Shown here piece after piece: positions 1 through 11,742 of a DNA stretch of 64,000 nt. Numbering within the stretch: the first letter of the stretch is position 1; each line of letters starts with the position of its first letter. Below the pieces are notes generated by a model. It did no database searches. It saw nothing but the letters and a program-made list of their open reading frames with translations, and was not told where the DNA came from. Source of the DNA: Rhizomys pruinosus. Its lineage: Eukaryota > Chordata > Mammalia > Rodentia > Spalacidae. A program made the position numbers and the translations under genes. The stretch spans positions 1,704,969-1,768,968 of the forward strand of contig VZQC01005558.1 in NCBI GenBank assembly GCA_009823505.1, in the 5' to 3' direction.

Positions 1-510
1 TTGGTATGCACAGGCATGTTGATAATCAGGAGTCCAGACTACATTCCTGTAGTCTCTGATTCACCCTATCTCTCCACAGCCCTTACAATCTACCATGCCT
101 CCTCTTCCGCAGTTGTTCCCTGGGCTTTGGGAACGGGGCACAAGTAGGTGAGAAGAAAACAGTCTAATTTCTTTGGAGTTGTCATTTTGGACTCCAGTCT
201 GTTCAGGTCGTTTCCCTTCATGGATTGACAGCTTTTCCAGTGATACCCTTTTTAGTCATACTAACAAAGCACAAGCTATTGTATGTATAGGCATTTAAGC
301 AGTACCACTTTTATGTCAAGCTAGCTGTGAGCATAGACACAGATGCTTGGATGGTATGCTAATCCGCAAACTGTGGTTTCTCTATAAAGGGCGACAAGTT
401 CTTATTGTGGCTATAACATCACCTAACCACTAGAGGACATAAGCTTGTGGCATCCGCTGTGAGATATTCCTCCAAGGAGAGGGTTTGTTTGGTAGTATAG
501 CCAAATGATT
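1..510 (-). repeat. Unclassified interspersed repeat, copy 1
   Basis: This stretch aligns along most of its length with about 6365-6895, in the same orientation and at an estimated 25-30% divergence. Shared blocks include 'gtccagacta', 'tagacacagatg' and 'ataagcttgtggca'. It runs off the left window edge. A third, shorter copy on the other strand near 43.1-43.3 kb ends in an A-rich tract, so the family is probably an A-tailed retroposon lying here on the minus strand. I do not recognise the family. Confidence 0.55.
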
Positions 511-511
511 T

Positions 512-514
<3 letters not shown>

Positions 515-548
<34 letters not shown>

Positions 549-559
549 ATAGAGAGAGA

Positions 560-595
<36 letters not shown>
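515..595. repeat. (TA)n followed by (GA)n microsatellite
   Basis: A run of alternating TA (about 515-550) passes directly into a GA run (about 550-595). It is a compound dinucleotide repeat between the unclassified repeat and the LINE-1 5' side. Confidence 0.95.
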
Positions 596-598
<3 letters not shown>

Positions 599-860
599 TT
601 GGCTGCCACTGTTGCACAGTATCTCCAGGCTGTTGAGGTGTAGCTGATATTGACAGAGGAGTCTTGCTTGTCTCAGGAGAACCAATATTTTGCTGTATTG
701 CTTTAATGGCCTTTGGTACACTCTCTAGCATTTCAGAGGCCAGTTGTATGCTAGCAGTGACTTTCATAACATTTTTCATGCTACACCTAGTCTTCGACAA
801 CAGGGACTTACTACCTTTCTCCTTGCCTATATCCCACTTATAGGCAAAAGGCCTTTATAA
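596..860. other. Unassigned sequence between microsatellite and LINE-1
   Basis: About 260 bases of ordinary-composition sequence. An open frame on the minus strand crosses it and runs on through the GA/TA microsatellite, so it is not credible as a gene. It may be a diverged 5' end of the LINE-1 or unrelated flank. Confidence 0.3.
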
Positions 861-861
861 T

Positions 862-2149
862 TTGGGGGACAACATGGGAAAGGCACAGGATTATCCTGCA
901 CCAATGCTCTACCAAACCTGTAGGAGACAGGCTACAATGGGATCCCCTTGGAGGACCCAAGGAACAGATCTTAGAGGAATATTGCAGACCTATGCAGAGA
1001 AATTAAAGAAGAACATAAGAGGAATTCAGAGAACTAAAGAGAGAAGAATGAAAACAAAAAGGACCTAGAGGGATACAATGACAAACTCAGAAAGAACTAA
1101 AGGAACAGATTGACAAAACTCCGGAAAGAACTAGAGGGAGAAAAAAAAAAAAAAAAATTAAAGAACAGAGTAACTAAGAGAGAGAATGAAAAACTCAAAA
1201 AGGACCTAGAGGGATAAAAATGACAAACTTCAGAAAAATAACTAAGGAACAGGGGACCAAAAAACTCCAGGAAGAACTAGAGGGAGAAAAAAAAACTCCG
1301 AAAAGAAGTAGAAACAACACTGAAAAAGGAAGCCAACCAACGAAGTAAGGAGCACCAAGAAGAGATTGAGAAGCACCAAGAAGAGATTGAGGAGCTCAAA
1401 AAGGAAATGGAGTACTAAAGAAAACACAGGATGAAATGAAAAAGGAATTAGAACACACATTCAATCAGAAGAAAGGAAAGGAAAAAGCCTCAGAGTAGAA
1501 TGGAGGAAGCAGAACAAAGAATATCAGACCTGGAAGATAACACAGAGCAATTAAAAAGCTCAAATAAACTATCGAAAAATTTAAAATACACAAGTGGAAC
1601 AACCAGGAAATATGGGACACTATGAAAAGGTCAACGTCCGTATCATAGAATAGAGGAAGGAGAAGAATCTCAAGAGAATAGTATTGATCAGTCTTCAACA
1701 AAATAATAGATAAAACTTCCCCAACTAAAACTAAACAAACCCATACAAATAACAAGAAGAACATAGGACCCCAAACAGACAAGATCAGAAAAGAAAACAC
1801 CCCTGCCATATTATAGTAAAAATAGCTAGATGCCCAAAACAAAGACAAAATTCTGGGGCAACAAAGAAAAACAAGTCACATACAAAGGGAAACCATCAGA
1901 ATTACAACTGACTTCTCCTCACAACCATGAAAGCAAGAATAACATGGAGCAAAGCATCCAGTGTTAAGGGACTACGGATGCCAACCCAGAATATTTACCC
2001 AGCAAAAATGTCGCCTACTTGAAGGAGAGAGAAAGATCTTCCATGACATAAACAAGAAAGGATACAAATGTCTGGAAAACCAACTCTTCATAAAATACTT
2101 GAAGCAATTCAAAGGGCAGAAGAGAGAAGCAAAATCCTCAAACACCTAG
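862..2149 (+). pseudogene. LINE-1 ORF1 remnant (RNA-binding protein)
   Basis: ORF1p is the LINE-1 RNA-binding chaperone that coats LINE-1 RNA. The N-terminal part is highly charged Lys/Glu coiled-coil sequence (about 980-1560) with internal short duplications near 1365-1395. A block reading like RISDLED follows at about 1530. The C-terminal RNA-binding part lies at about 1860-2120, spread over several frames, and ends in residues like ILEAIQRAEERS. Multiple frameshifts and stops show it makes no full protein. The true start is uncertain. Confidence 0.75.
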
Positions 2150-2205
2150 GAAAAGAAAACTAATAAAACATAACCATAGGAGCAAAATCAGAGGCTAGAA
2201 CCCAA

Positions 2206-5200
2206 ATGGATAATAAAGTGAAAGGAAGACACATCCATCTTTCAATTATAACCTTAAATATTAATGGGCTAAACTCCCAACAAAAGACAAAGACTGGAGA
2301 ATGGATTAGGAAAACAAAACCCATCTATAGTGCTGTCTACAAGAAACCCATCTCAATTTCAAGGATAGGCACCAACTTAAAGGTGAAGGGATGGAAGAAA
2401 GTATTCCAAACAAATGGTACCAAAGGAAAGCGGGTGGGCTTTTCTAATTCAGACAAAAGAGACTTCAAAGGAAAAGAAAACAAAAAAAAAAAAAAAAAAA
2501 AAAGACTCTTCGATTCATTTTAATCACTAATTACCAACTCTTACCAAAAATCTATCTCCACCCTTTACTCCCTCCCCCCCCCTCCCTCTCTTCACTCCTC
2601 TATCGAAGATTCACATCATACATATATATGCACAAACCACCAATTTCAGGATCTCAAGGCACAGATTAACCCCAGCACCTAATACTAGGGGACTTCAATA
2701 CCCACTAAGTCCCTAGACCGGTCAACAGGACAGGATAAACAGGTATATCGAACTAAATGACCAATACACCAATGGACACAGACATCTATCAATTTCACAA
2801 TCCAGAGAATACACTTTCTACTCACACCTCATGGAACATTCTCCAAAATAGACCATCTTTGGGACACAGTGAAAACTCAACAATATAAAAAGATTGAAAT
2901 AATCTCATGCATTCTATCAGACCACAGTGCAATAAAACTCAATATCAACACCAGAATAAAACCCTACATCCTACAGGAACACATGGAGACTAAACAACAC
3001 CCTCCTGAACAATGATGGGTCAAGAAAGAAATAAAGAAAAGAATAAAAACATTCCTGGAACTGAATGACAATGATAAAACAACCAGCAAAATCTATGGGA
3101 CACTTTAAAAGCAGTCCTAAGAGGGAAGTTTATAGCTCTAAGTGCCCACATTAAAAAACAGAAAGAGCACAAGTGAATGATCTAACACTGCAGCTAAAAA
3201 TACTCGAGAGACAACAACAAATGAACCCTAAATGGAGCAGACAAGAGAAATAACAAAAATCAGAGCAGAGATCAATGAAGTAGACAAAGAAAAACCATAC
3301 AAAAAATCAGTGAATCCAAAAGTTGGTTCTTTGAGAGAATAAACAAGATAGACACAGACCTCTAGCCCAGTTAACCAAAAGAAAGAGGGAACAACTCCAA
3401 ATCAATAGATCTGTGATGAAAGGGGAATATCACAACAGACAATAAAAAGTCAGACAATTATACGGGACTACTCAAAAACTTATATTCTACTAAGTTTGAA
3501 AACCTAGAAGAAATGGACGACTATCTGAATCCTGGGATCACCAAAGTCAACCAAGAGAGATCGACAGCCTAAATAGACCAATATACAAGAAGAAATTGAA
3601 GATGTAATAGTAGCCCCCCAACCAAAAAATGCCCAGGCCCAGATGGTTTCACGGCAGAATTTTATAAAATATTTCGAAAAGACTTACACCGTTACTAACT
3701 TAAATTGCTTAGAGGATACAAAAGGAGGGATTCTTCCAGATTCCTTCTATGAAGCAAGCATCACGCTACTACCAAAACCAGGGAAAGATACAACCAAAAA
3801 GGAGAACTATAGACCATCTCCCTAATGAACACAGATGCCAAAATCCTAAACAGGATCTGGCAAATGCATACAGACTCACATCCAGAAAATCATCCACCAT
3901 GCCAAGTTGGATTCATACCAGAGATGCAGGGATGGTTCAAATATGAAATCAATAACATCATCAAACATATAAATGGACTGAAGGACAAACCACCACCCCA
4001 CTCTCATTGATGCGAGAAGCCTTTGACAAAATCCAGCATCCCTTCATGGTTTAAGTCCTGGGGGAATTGGTCTGGAGGGACCATTCCTCGATGTAATCAA
4101 AGCCATATACAGGAAACCCACAGCCATTCATCCTAAATGGGGAAATGACAGAAGCATTCCCCTTAAAGGTAGGAACTCGGCAAGGCTGCCCCCTGTCCCA
4201 CTCCTTTTCAATATGTGCTTGAAACCTTGCTAGGGCAGTAAGCAAGAAAAAGGAAATTAAAGGAGTTTTAACTGAAAAGAAGAAGTCAAGCTATCCCTTT
4301 TTGCTGATGATATGTGTCTACTAAGGGACGCTAAGAACTCCACCAGAAAACTCCTAGAAACGATTAAGAGCTTTGGTAAAGTGGCAGGATACAAAATAAA
4401 TCTAGAAAAATCAGTAGCCTTTCTCTACACCAACAACATGCAAACTGAAGAAGAATACAAGGAGACCCCTACACTCACAATAGCCTCAAACAATAAAATA
4501 CCTAGGAACAAACCTAACCAAAGACACCAAGGATCTCTACAAAAAAAAATTTTAAACCCTTGAAAAGGAAATGAGGAAGACATCAGAAATGGACAAACCT
4601 CCCATGCTCATGGATTGGGAAAATAAATATAGTAAAAATGTCCATCCTACCCAAAACTAGTGTACAGATTTAATGCAATCCCAATCAAAATCCCCAAGAG
4701 TTTCTTCACAGGCTTTGGAAAAAAAACCTCAATTTCATTTGGAAAAACAAAGCCCCGAATAGCCAAAGCAACCCTGAGTGAAAAGAGCAATACAGGTGGG
4801 ATCGCTATACCAGACATCAAACTATACTACAGGGCTATAGTCATAAAAAACAGCCTGGTACTGGCACAAAAACAGACAGTTGACCAATGGAATTAAAACT
4901 GAAGATCCAAACCTGAGCTCATACAATTCAGCCACCTCATATTTGACAAGGGGGCCAGGAAGACACATGGAGGAAAGACAGCATCTTCAGCAAGTGGTGT
5001 TGGCAAAACTGGATCACACTTGTAGAAGAATGAATTAAACCCCTATCTCTCACCTTGTACAAAAGTCACACTCCAGATGGACCAAAACACCTCAACATGA
5101 AACCCCAAACTCTGGAAGTGATAGAAGAGAAACTTGGCAGCAGACTACAAGACATAGGCTAGGAAAAGACTTCCTAAATCAGAGGCAGCTGCACAAGAAA

Positions 5201-5945
5201 TAAGATCAAATTGACAAATGGGACCTCATTAAACTCCAAAGTTTCTGACATCAAAAAAACAAAAGGAAGTGAAGAAACCCACAGAGTGTGAGGAAACCTT
5301 CACTGCAGATACATCTGACAAAGCATTATTTCCGAGTATACAAGCTACTCAAAAACAAAGAAGAAAGCAAACAAATGAATCACTCAAAAGATGGAGCAAG
5401 ATCTGAGTAGAGACTTCACAGAGGAGGAATTAGAGATGGCCGAGAAACATCTTAAGAAGTGTTCAACAAAAAAAAAAAAAAAAAACCACTTTGAGATATC
5501 ACCTTACCCCCAATAGACTGGCTAGGTTCAGGAACACGAATGATACCAAGGCTGGAGAGGTTGTGGGGAAAGGGGAACACTCATCCATTGCTGTGTGGAA
5601 TGTAAACTGTGTACAGCCACTATGGAATCAGTGTGGAGAACACTTAGAAGACTCAAAATGAGCCTCCCATTTGACCCAGTCATACACTCCTGGGTATAAC
5701 CCACAGACACATCTTACTGCAAAGATACATGCCAGCTTGTTTATTGCATGCTCTGTTCACAATAGCAAAAAGCTGGAACCAGCCCAGGTGCCCCTCAACT
5801 GAAAGTGGATAGAGAAAATGTGGTACATGTATACAATGGAGTTTCTGCAACAGTAAAGAGGGCAACATCATGAATTTGCAGGTAAATGGATGGAACTAGA
5901 AGACATTATGTTAAGTGAATTAACACAGTCCAGAAAACAACACCA
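2206..5945 (+). pseudogene. LINE-1 ORF2 remnant (endonuclease-reverse transcriptase)
   Basis: ORF2p nicks the target DNA and copies LINE-1 or SINE RNA into it. The frame starts at 2206 with residues reading LNINGLNS, the typical endonuclease N terminus. The reverse-transcriptase region spans about 3500-4400, with PKPGKD near 3774-3791, VGFIPEMQG near 3907-3935 and the catalytic FADD at 4300-4311. The C-terminal region runs to about 5940, reading near FAGKWMEL at 5875-5900. Frameshifts are frequent, and a C-rich and A-rich disruption lies at 2480-2590. Confidence 0.88.
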
Positions 5946-6290
5946 AAACCTACACCTAAATTTAACTAATCTAAACAATTCACTAAGCCTTAAAATATCC
6001 TATACTTGGTGGATAAAGCTTGGGCAGAGTTGAGTACCTGCTAAATAAATTTTACCCAATAAACACTTTGCTCTTTAATGCTATATGACTGGACTAAGAC
6101 TTCTACTTATTTGGGAAGTAAAAATTTAAGCTTAATTCCTTTAAATTGTCCTACAAGTAAAAGAAAGTGTTACACTGCGATGTTGTGTATTTCAGAAAAA
6201 TATAGAGACCAACCCAATACAAACTATAAATAAAACAACTAGCATTTAATATTCCCAGTTAGTTCAAGTGTCAGTATCTAGCTCCTTTTT
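5946..6290. other. Unassigned AT-rich flank
   Basis: Sequence after the LINE-1 C terminus with no typical LINE-1 3' UTR features. I see no gene, SINE or simple repeat until a T run at about 6287-6296, which is the A tail (minus strand) of the next repeat. Confidence 0.4.
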
Positions 6291-6895
6291 TTTTTAAGCA
6301 CAAGAATCCTTCATATAAAACCAATTTGCAAGCAGTTGTGCCCCAGCCCACAGAGCCCAAGGCTCCCATCATCCAGCTGGAGGGGCTTGAATGTTCAATC
6401 AAGTTGATCAAATAAGTGTCCAGACTATATTGTCATAGTTTTACCATTCACCCCAATTGCAGCCCCTACAATATACCACTCCCCCTCTTCCACAGATTGT
6501 TTCTTAGGCTTAGAGATGGGGCACAGGTGGACAAGAAGCACAACAGTCTACTTTGTCTGGAGATGTCGTTTTGGACTCTAATCAGTTCTGGCTGTTTCCT
6601 TTCGTGGGCTGACCGATTGCCCAGGGACAGGCTTTCAATCCTACTAATGAAGCATGAGCGATTAGATATATATGTATTTAAACATTGTTAGTTACTATGG
6701 TAGGTTACTTTGGTATAGACACAGATGTTTGGATGGTGTGTTAATCCCTGGATTACTTTTTGTTTTCCCTGAGAGAGATGACAAGGCCTTACTGTGGCAT
6801 ATAAATCTCCTAATCACAAGAAGGTATAAGCTTGTGGCAACATCCAGAGGAATAACTTGTGGATGTTGCTACAGCCTACTTTTATAAACTAAATG
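6287..6895 (-). repeat. Unclassified interspersed repeat, copy 2
   Basis: It is homologous to 1-510 over about 500 bases in the same orientation. Its left 140 bases match the reverse complement of about 43120-43330, including blocks like 'ttgcaagcagttgtgcc'. On the minus strand it ends in an A run (complement of 6287-6296), which supports a retroposed element. Confidence 0.55.
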
Positions 6896-7141
6896 ATGTC
6901 AGTTCCCAGAGCCAATCATAGGCCCCCCAACTCCGCACCACTCCACACCATTGCCCCACCCAGCATCACCCAACTAGGCCACATTGTTTTCTCCTCCTTG
7001 GGGAGGGGTCAGACCCTTGGCCACAAGGTGCCCTGAGGCATGCTAGCCTGCAATTCAAACTGGATCTTCTTACACATTGCATTTTTAAATTCTTCCACAA
7101 ATATTACACACACACATGCACACACACACCACATTCTGCAT
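6896..7141. other. Unassigned C-rich sequence with short CA tract
   Basis: Pyrimidine-rich, low-CpG sequence; a short (CA)n tract lies at 7107-7130. No coding or RNA gene is seen. Confidence 0.4.
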
Positions 7142-7156
7142 AAAAATATTTCTGTC

Positions 7157-7394
7157 TGGGCTGGAGTGATGGCCTAGTGGTTAAGAGCACCAACCGCTCT
7201 TACAGAGGACCTGGGTTCGATCCCCAGCACCCACATGGCGGCCGAGAACCATCTGAAACTCCAATTCCAGGAGAACCCCAGTTCCAGGGGAATCCCAGAC
7301 CCTCTTCTGACCTCCGTGGCACTGCACGACTCGGGTGCACAAACTTTCATGCAGACAGTACATTCATACACATACAGAAATAAATAAAATTAAA
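7157..7394 (+). mobile_element. Young B3-like SINE with internal 17-bp duplication
   Basis: A tRNA-derived SINE of the B2/B3 type. It has a pol III A-box-like start and an intact B box (ggttcgatcc, 7214-7223), and ends in an AATAAATAAAATT tail. It carries two adjacent copies of a motif like 'aactccaattccaggag'. A perfect 15-bp target duplication, aaaaatatttctgtc, lies at 7142-7156 and 7395-7409, so insertion was recent. Confidence 0.93.
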
Positions 7395-7409
7395 AAAAAT
7401 ATTTCTGTC

Positions 7410-7940
7410 AATAGCATACCAGCATCTACCATGGTGGTTCACATAGTGATGTGTGGCCATCTGAGTTTGCATGATTGTACTCCAAGATGTTCATAGAATG
7501 AGAAATTTCTTTAAGGACACATTTTCACATTAATAGAAATGTTACTGTATTTATTTAAATACAATTAGATATGATATATACTAAAGAATTGAAGAATAGA
7601 AAATTTTATCTTGGCTATCAAAATTTTCTAAAAGTACTATGAAAGCATATCTACACATTTCGTTTTTTTCAAGAAAATGTTTTGTTCATCACAGTAGAAT
7701 TAGATTATAAATGTGTGGGAATACATAGAAACAACTCATATATCAATAAACCTCATAAGCCCATAATGCACATGGCTCACAATCATGCTAAGATGAATCA
7801 GTAGTTGGATGATAATCTAGAAGTATAACATGAAGAATGCGGATGAATTTAAAGAAAGTTTCTGCAATAGTCTTCTCACATCCAAAATTCAGTCTGAAGC
7901 TGGTCCTGAAAGGAATAATGATTCTAATATTTCCAAAACT
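7410..7940. other. AT-rich single-copy sequence
   Basis: No gene, RNA or clear repeat is recognised. The sequence is AT-rich with stops in all frames. Confidence 0.4.
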
Positions 7941-7950
7941 TTATTTAAGA

Positions 7951-8159
7951 GGTAGGGGTGTAGTTTGGTGGAGTGCTTGGCCAACATTCACAAAGTCCTC
8001 AGTTCTGTCCCCAGATGAAAAGCCAGGCAAGCTCTGCAAGCTTGCAATTTCTTCACTCATGAGGTGGAAGCGAGAAGAGCAAAAGTTCAAAGTCATCCTC
8101 AGATACATAGCAGGATGGAGGCTTACCTGCGTTACATAAGACCCTGCCTCCCAAAAATG
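7951..8159 (+). mobile_element. ID/B4-type SINE, diverged
   Basis: The left part resembles an ID head (ggggtgtagtttggtggagtg) and the right part a B1-like body with gcaagctctgcaagc and a tail like gaccctgcctc. A 10-bp target duplication, ttatttaaga, flanks it at 7941-7950 and 8160-8169. Confidence 0.75.
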
Positions 8160-8169
8160 TTATTTAAGA

Positions 8170-9290
8170 AGAACTAAGGAAAGCTATATGGCAGAGACCT
8201 TCTTCAATAACTTCCAAACTAAAACATTTTCTAGCTGTCCCTTTCTAGAAAATTCGAGCTGATCTATAATTTAGGTGTTAATTTAAACAAAGCAGGACAT
8301 GTGTGCTGGCGGACACATCCATATACACAGCAGGGCTCATTAGCTTAACAACCTGAACTTGATAGTGTGCAATCAGGACTGGTTTTCCCACTCACTGAAC
8401 TCAACCACAGCTTGTCAAACCTCTCCCTTGGGTACAGTCTACTGCTTCTCAACATTAAAGTGGTTGGTTGTGAATAGCAGTTCCCCTGACTTTGAGCTCA
8501 TGATTAACACTTAGATGTGGGGGAATATTTAAAGAGTGGGCTGCTCATCCCTCCCACACCATAACCAATTCCAAATATAAGAGGAAGGTGCTTAATAACA
8601 CACTCTTCTGCTTTCTTTTCCTTTTCATCCTCTAGAGTCAAGGGATTGGAAGACAGTGTGGGAAAGCACAAACATTCTATCTGATGACCAAATACCCTGC
8701 ACCAAAGAGTATCCCTATATAAATTCCACATATTTAACTGAGATCCTGTGATTGTCTCTTTGACTTGACTCATTTCACCCAAGAATCTATTCATCAGTTT
8801 ATAGAATGGACTATTGTTGAGAAAGTTTCCTTTTTTATGCTGATCAATATATATGGTATACTCTTTAGCCATAAAATGTGTAATTATGAGTCCTAAAGAT
8901 GGGAAAAGAGATGTTCAACATAGACCATCTTAATATTAAGAAGACATAGACTTTACTCTAGGGAGAAATAGTTAACAAGTTGTGTGTTACTTAATGGAAA
9001 ACCAATATCATATTCATTATATTCTATTTTTCATATATAGAATAAGATATGCATCACAAATTTGGATTCATTCATCAATTTATAAGAATGGACTATCAGA
9101 AAATTAAATGAGAGTAACATTTCCTGACTGGCCTGACTTCTACTGGTTGCTTTCTTGATTAGAAATTTTTCTGCTTTTCAGTGCCTTTTAAATATCTTCA
9201 GACTTGCCTCTGTGATTGGTATGTGTGAGAGGTCTGTACCCATTCTAACCCTGTAGAAACAAATAGCCACTGGGAACCAGGAAGGGACCA
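8170..9290. other. Single-copy sequence with a 122-codon open frame
   Basis: No repeat is recognised over most of this stretch. A continuous open frame of 122 codons lies on the minus strand at 8504-8872. Its composition is not low-complexity, but I recognise no domain and no paired splice or polyadenylation signals. A diverged direct duplication of about 34 bases occurs at 8782-8816 and 9066-9099. The frame may be chance or a remnant of an old element. Confidence 0.3.
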
Positions 9291-10200
9291 GCCCTCTCAC
9301 TACATATTTTTGCATAGAATGTTTTATTTATGTAGGGAGGGTTTTCCTGAGGAAGACATTTCATGGTGCTTGTATGTGTTGCACTTGTGTGCAATGGCAA
9401 AGTCTTCCAAACTGGGGAGTTTACAATGATAGAAGTACATCCTCTGTGGGTTCTTCAGGCAGGCCAACCGCCTGAGCAAGAAGTCACTGGAACCTGGCCT
9501 CACCCATAGCTTTCCTGGAAGCTCTTCCTTCCTTGATCCTGCCAGGTACTTGCAGCACCAGGTGTTCCTCAGCCTGGGCAGCCCCATCCAATCTCAGTCT
9601 ATCTACAGAGGTGTCTTCCCTGGTGACTGGGTATCTGCCTCTTGTAAAGATTATCAATGACAATTGGTTCAAGGGTCTTCCCCACTTCTTTAGGGCCTCA
9701 ATTTAACCTAATTACAGTTTGAATCCTGTTTCTAAATCAAGTCACTTTCTGAGCTCCTGAAGTTGGGGAATAAATCCTGGGAGCCCACATGTCCCTTGCA
9801 GTTGGATCTGTTGCTTGGCTTCTGACATATCCCAGCTAGAAGTCACCTGCATTGCTCAGGGAGCCAAGCCCAAGCTCTTTGACACCATCACAATGCCCTC
9901 ACCATCTCTTAGTCACCTGAAGAATTACTGGAAACATTGGAAGGAGCTTAGGCTGCCTCTTGACTGTGAACAGTTCTTACTTGAACTTCCTAAGCGGTGT
10001 CAGGATTGAGTATTTCAGACTTCTTGTTCATAGTGCAAAGCACTAAAGATAGACAGCATTGTCTTTAAAGGCCAGATCTGAGGATCAGAGGAAGTAAAGC
10101 ACAGAGTAAGGAAAGCACATTGACTTGAAAGAGGAGAGTACACTTTTGTTCATCCTCCCAATCCATAGCCACGAATCTTCAATAAAGTCCATCTCTCCCT
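9291..10200. other. Unassigned GC-richer block, possible old retropseudogene
   Basis: Base composition is less AT-rich than its surroundings. Short open frames occur on both strands (minus 9324-9587, plus 9815-10009), and an AATAAA-like signal lies near 10181. None matches a family I can name. A decayed processed pseudogene is possible, but nothing proves it. Confidence 0.2.
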
Positions 10201-11003
10201 TTGCATATGGAAATGTTCATGTGTAATTTTCTTTGTAAAATTTACATAATTTCTGTCTCTCACAATCTCTTGACCTTCCCTGTGATGAGGAGCATTTAAG
10301 AGAATTTGTAAATATAAATTATTATGCCAAATTGGAAGGAGGTGTGTTTCTTTTATTCTTTCCTCTTAAGGCAATAAAGTAAACAAACCTGTAAACTGAA
10401 TACATAAACATCCCCAAGTAGACATTCCAATATGTTAATTTGATACTACTTGGCCATCAGTGTATTGTTTATGTCTATGCAAGTTTTCAATAAAATATGG
10501 CCCTCTGGTTCCAATTTCCTCTCAACAAAGTGTGCCCCACTGAACTTCATGATGAGTCACAGGGCAACAGGCTGGGTTCTGCAGTAGTGCTGTCAACAGA
10601 GGGTGAAGTCAAAAATTCCTCTCGACCATGCTTGCAACAACTCTCAGAGGGAAGTCAGCAATACTGCACTGACCACACTAACGTGTATAACCTTCTGGTG
10701 GACTGGCGTGGAGAAAGCAAAAGAGGTGTCAAGAAGGCGCCACCACCAATATACATAACACACTGCAGGAAAAGCTGGGAAATCAACTTCCTTAGCCAGG
10801 CATGTAGTGCAGATAAATGGTGAGATTGTTATCTCCCTGAACCCCAGAGTTCTTTGAACTCTGATAAGATGGCTACATTATGTTCTGGTGGTGAAGGCTA
10901 ATTAAAATGAGATATTTGTGCTACTATTATTTTATGTACTGTCACAGAATAGGTGCATACATGGTATCTCGATTCACTTGGTCCCTCTCCATAGAGGTAT
11001 TTT
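10201..11003. other. Single-copy sequence, no gene seen
   Basis: Contains a 108-codon plus-strand open frame (10497-10823) with no recognisable domain and no flanking gene signals. It is most likely chance. Confidence 0.3.
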
Positions 11004-11138
11004 AGAGACAGGGTTTCCCTGTAGCCCCAGCTGTCCTGGAACTCACCCTGTAGACCAGGCTGGCCTTGAACTCACAAAGATCCGCCTGCCTCTGCCTCCT
11101 AAGTGCTAGGATTAAAGGCGTGCGCCACCACGCCCGGC
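11004..11138 (-). mobile_element. B1 SINE
   Basis: A 7SL-derived B1 in reverse orientation. It begins with the complement of the tail side (gagacagggtttccctgtag) and ends in caccacgcccggc, the complement of the B1 5' end. It has the lineage-typical 'ccccagctgtcctggaac' segment. No clear target duplication was found. Confidence 0.92.
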
Positions 11139-11370
11139 TTTATTATTTTTCTTATCTATATACATATTCTCCATAGTCTAGAAAAATGCAGGGTCTTGAA
11201 TGTCAACTTTCTCCTTAGCATTCTTATTTATGACCTAGGAAAATCATTATCTTCATTTCGATATTAATTTTAATGTTATTTTCTAAATACATAACTTAGC
11301 AATACATAGCTAGGTCATGCATTTTGACTTCCAACTGATTTCCCTCACACTCTGAAATTTGGGGGAGGAT

Positions 11371-11371
11371 T

Positions 11372-11428
<57 letters not shown>
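11371..11428. repeat. (TG)n(GA)n compound microsatellite
   Basis: About 9 TG units followed directly by about 20 GA units. Confidence 0.95.
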
Positions 11429-11431
<3 letters not shown>

Positions 11432-11479
11432 TTCATGAGTAAGGGGATATACATCTCTGTGTGGTTGAGTTCGCATGTG

Positions 11480-11742
11480 TGTGTATGTGCCTGTGCAGTA
11501 CAGAGAACACCTTTGGCTGGTGCTCCTTAGGCGCTGTCCACACCTTTTGAGACAAAAGTCTCTCACTAGCCTTCAACTTGCCTTAGACTGCCTCACCCAA
11601 GGATCCACCTATTTCTGCGCCCCTGCTGGGATTACACCTTGTACCACTACACCCACCTTTTTTAAAATGTAGATTCTAAGGATGAAACTCAGGTGTTCAT
11701 GCCAACAAGGCAAGCACTTTGCCTGCCAAGCCATCTCCAGCC
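11480..11742 (-). mobile_element. ID/B4-type SINE, old
   Basis: Read on the minus strand it starts with a tRNA-like head (complement of gccatctccagccctgg near 11727-11743), has an A-rich middle (complement of ttttttaaaatg near 11657) and continues as a diverged B1-like part (complement of ctgggattacacc). This arrangement is typical of the rodent composite B4 class. Confidence 0.55.

Larger units (their letters stand above)
860..5945 (+). mobile_element. LINE-1 with ORF1 and ORF2, degenerate
   Basis: One plus-strand LINE-1 carries remnants of ORF1 (about 862-2149) and of ORF2 from its start at 2206 to its C terminus near 5940. Many frameshifts and stops break both frames, so it is dead. It ends within the ORF2 C-terminal coding part, with no recognisable 3' UTR, A tail or target duplication. 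The 3' end was therefore lost or replaced after insertion. Homopolymer A runs at about 2482-2502 and 5468-5486 are expansions inside coding sequence. Confidence 0.9.

Noticed and set aside
1..6895. Repeats at 1-510 and 6287-6895 as LTRs of one provirus
   Set aside because: No retroviral genes lie between them, no TG...CA ends are seen, and the third copy ends in an A tail, which points to a retroposon.
7157..7394. tRNA gene, because of A and B boxes
   Set aside because: The boxes belong to the tRNA-derived head of a SINE with a tail and target duplications; no cloverleaf acceptor stem closes.
9291..10200. Processed pseudogene of a named gene
   Set aside because: Short frames and an AATAAA-like signal are present, but I could not identify a parent gene, A tail or target duplication, so no gene name is given.
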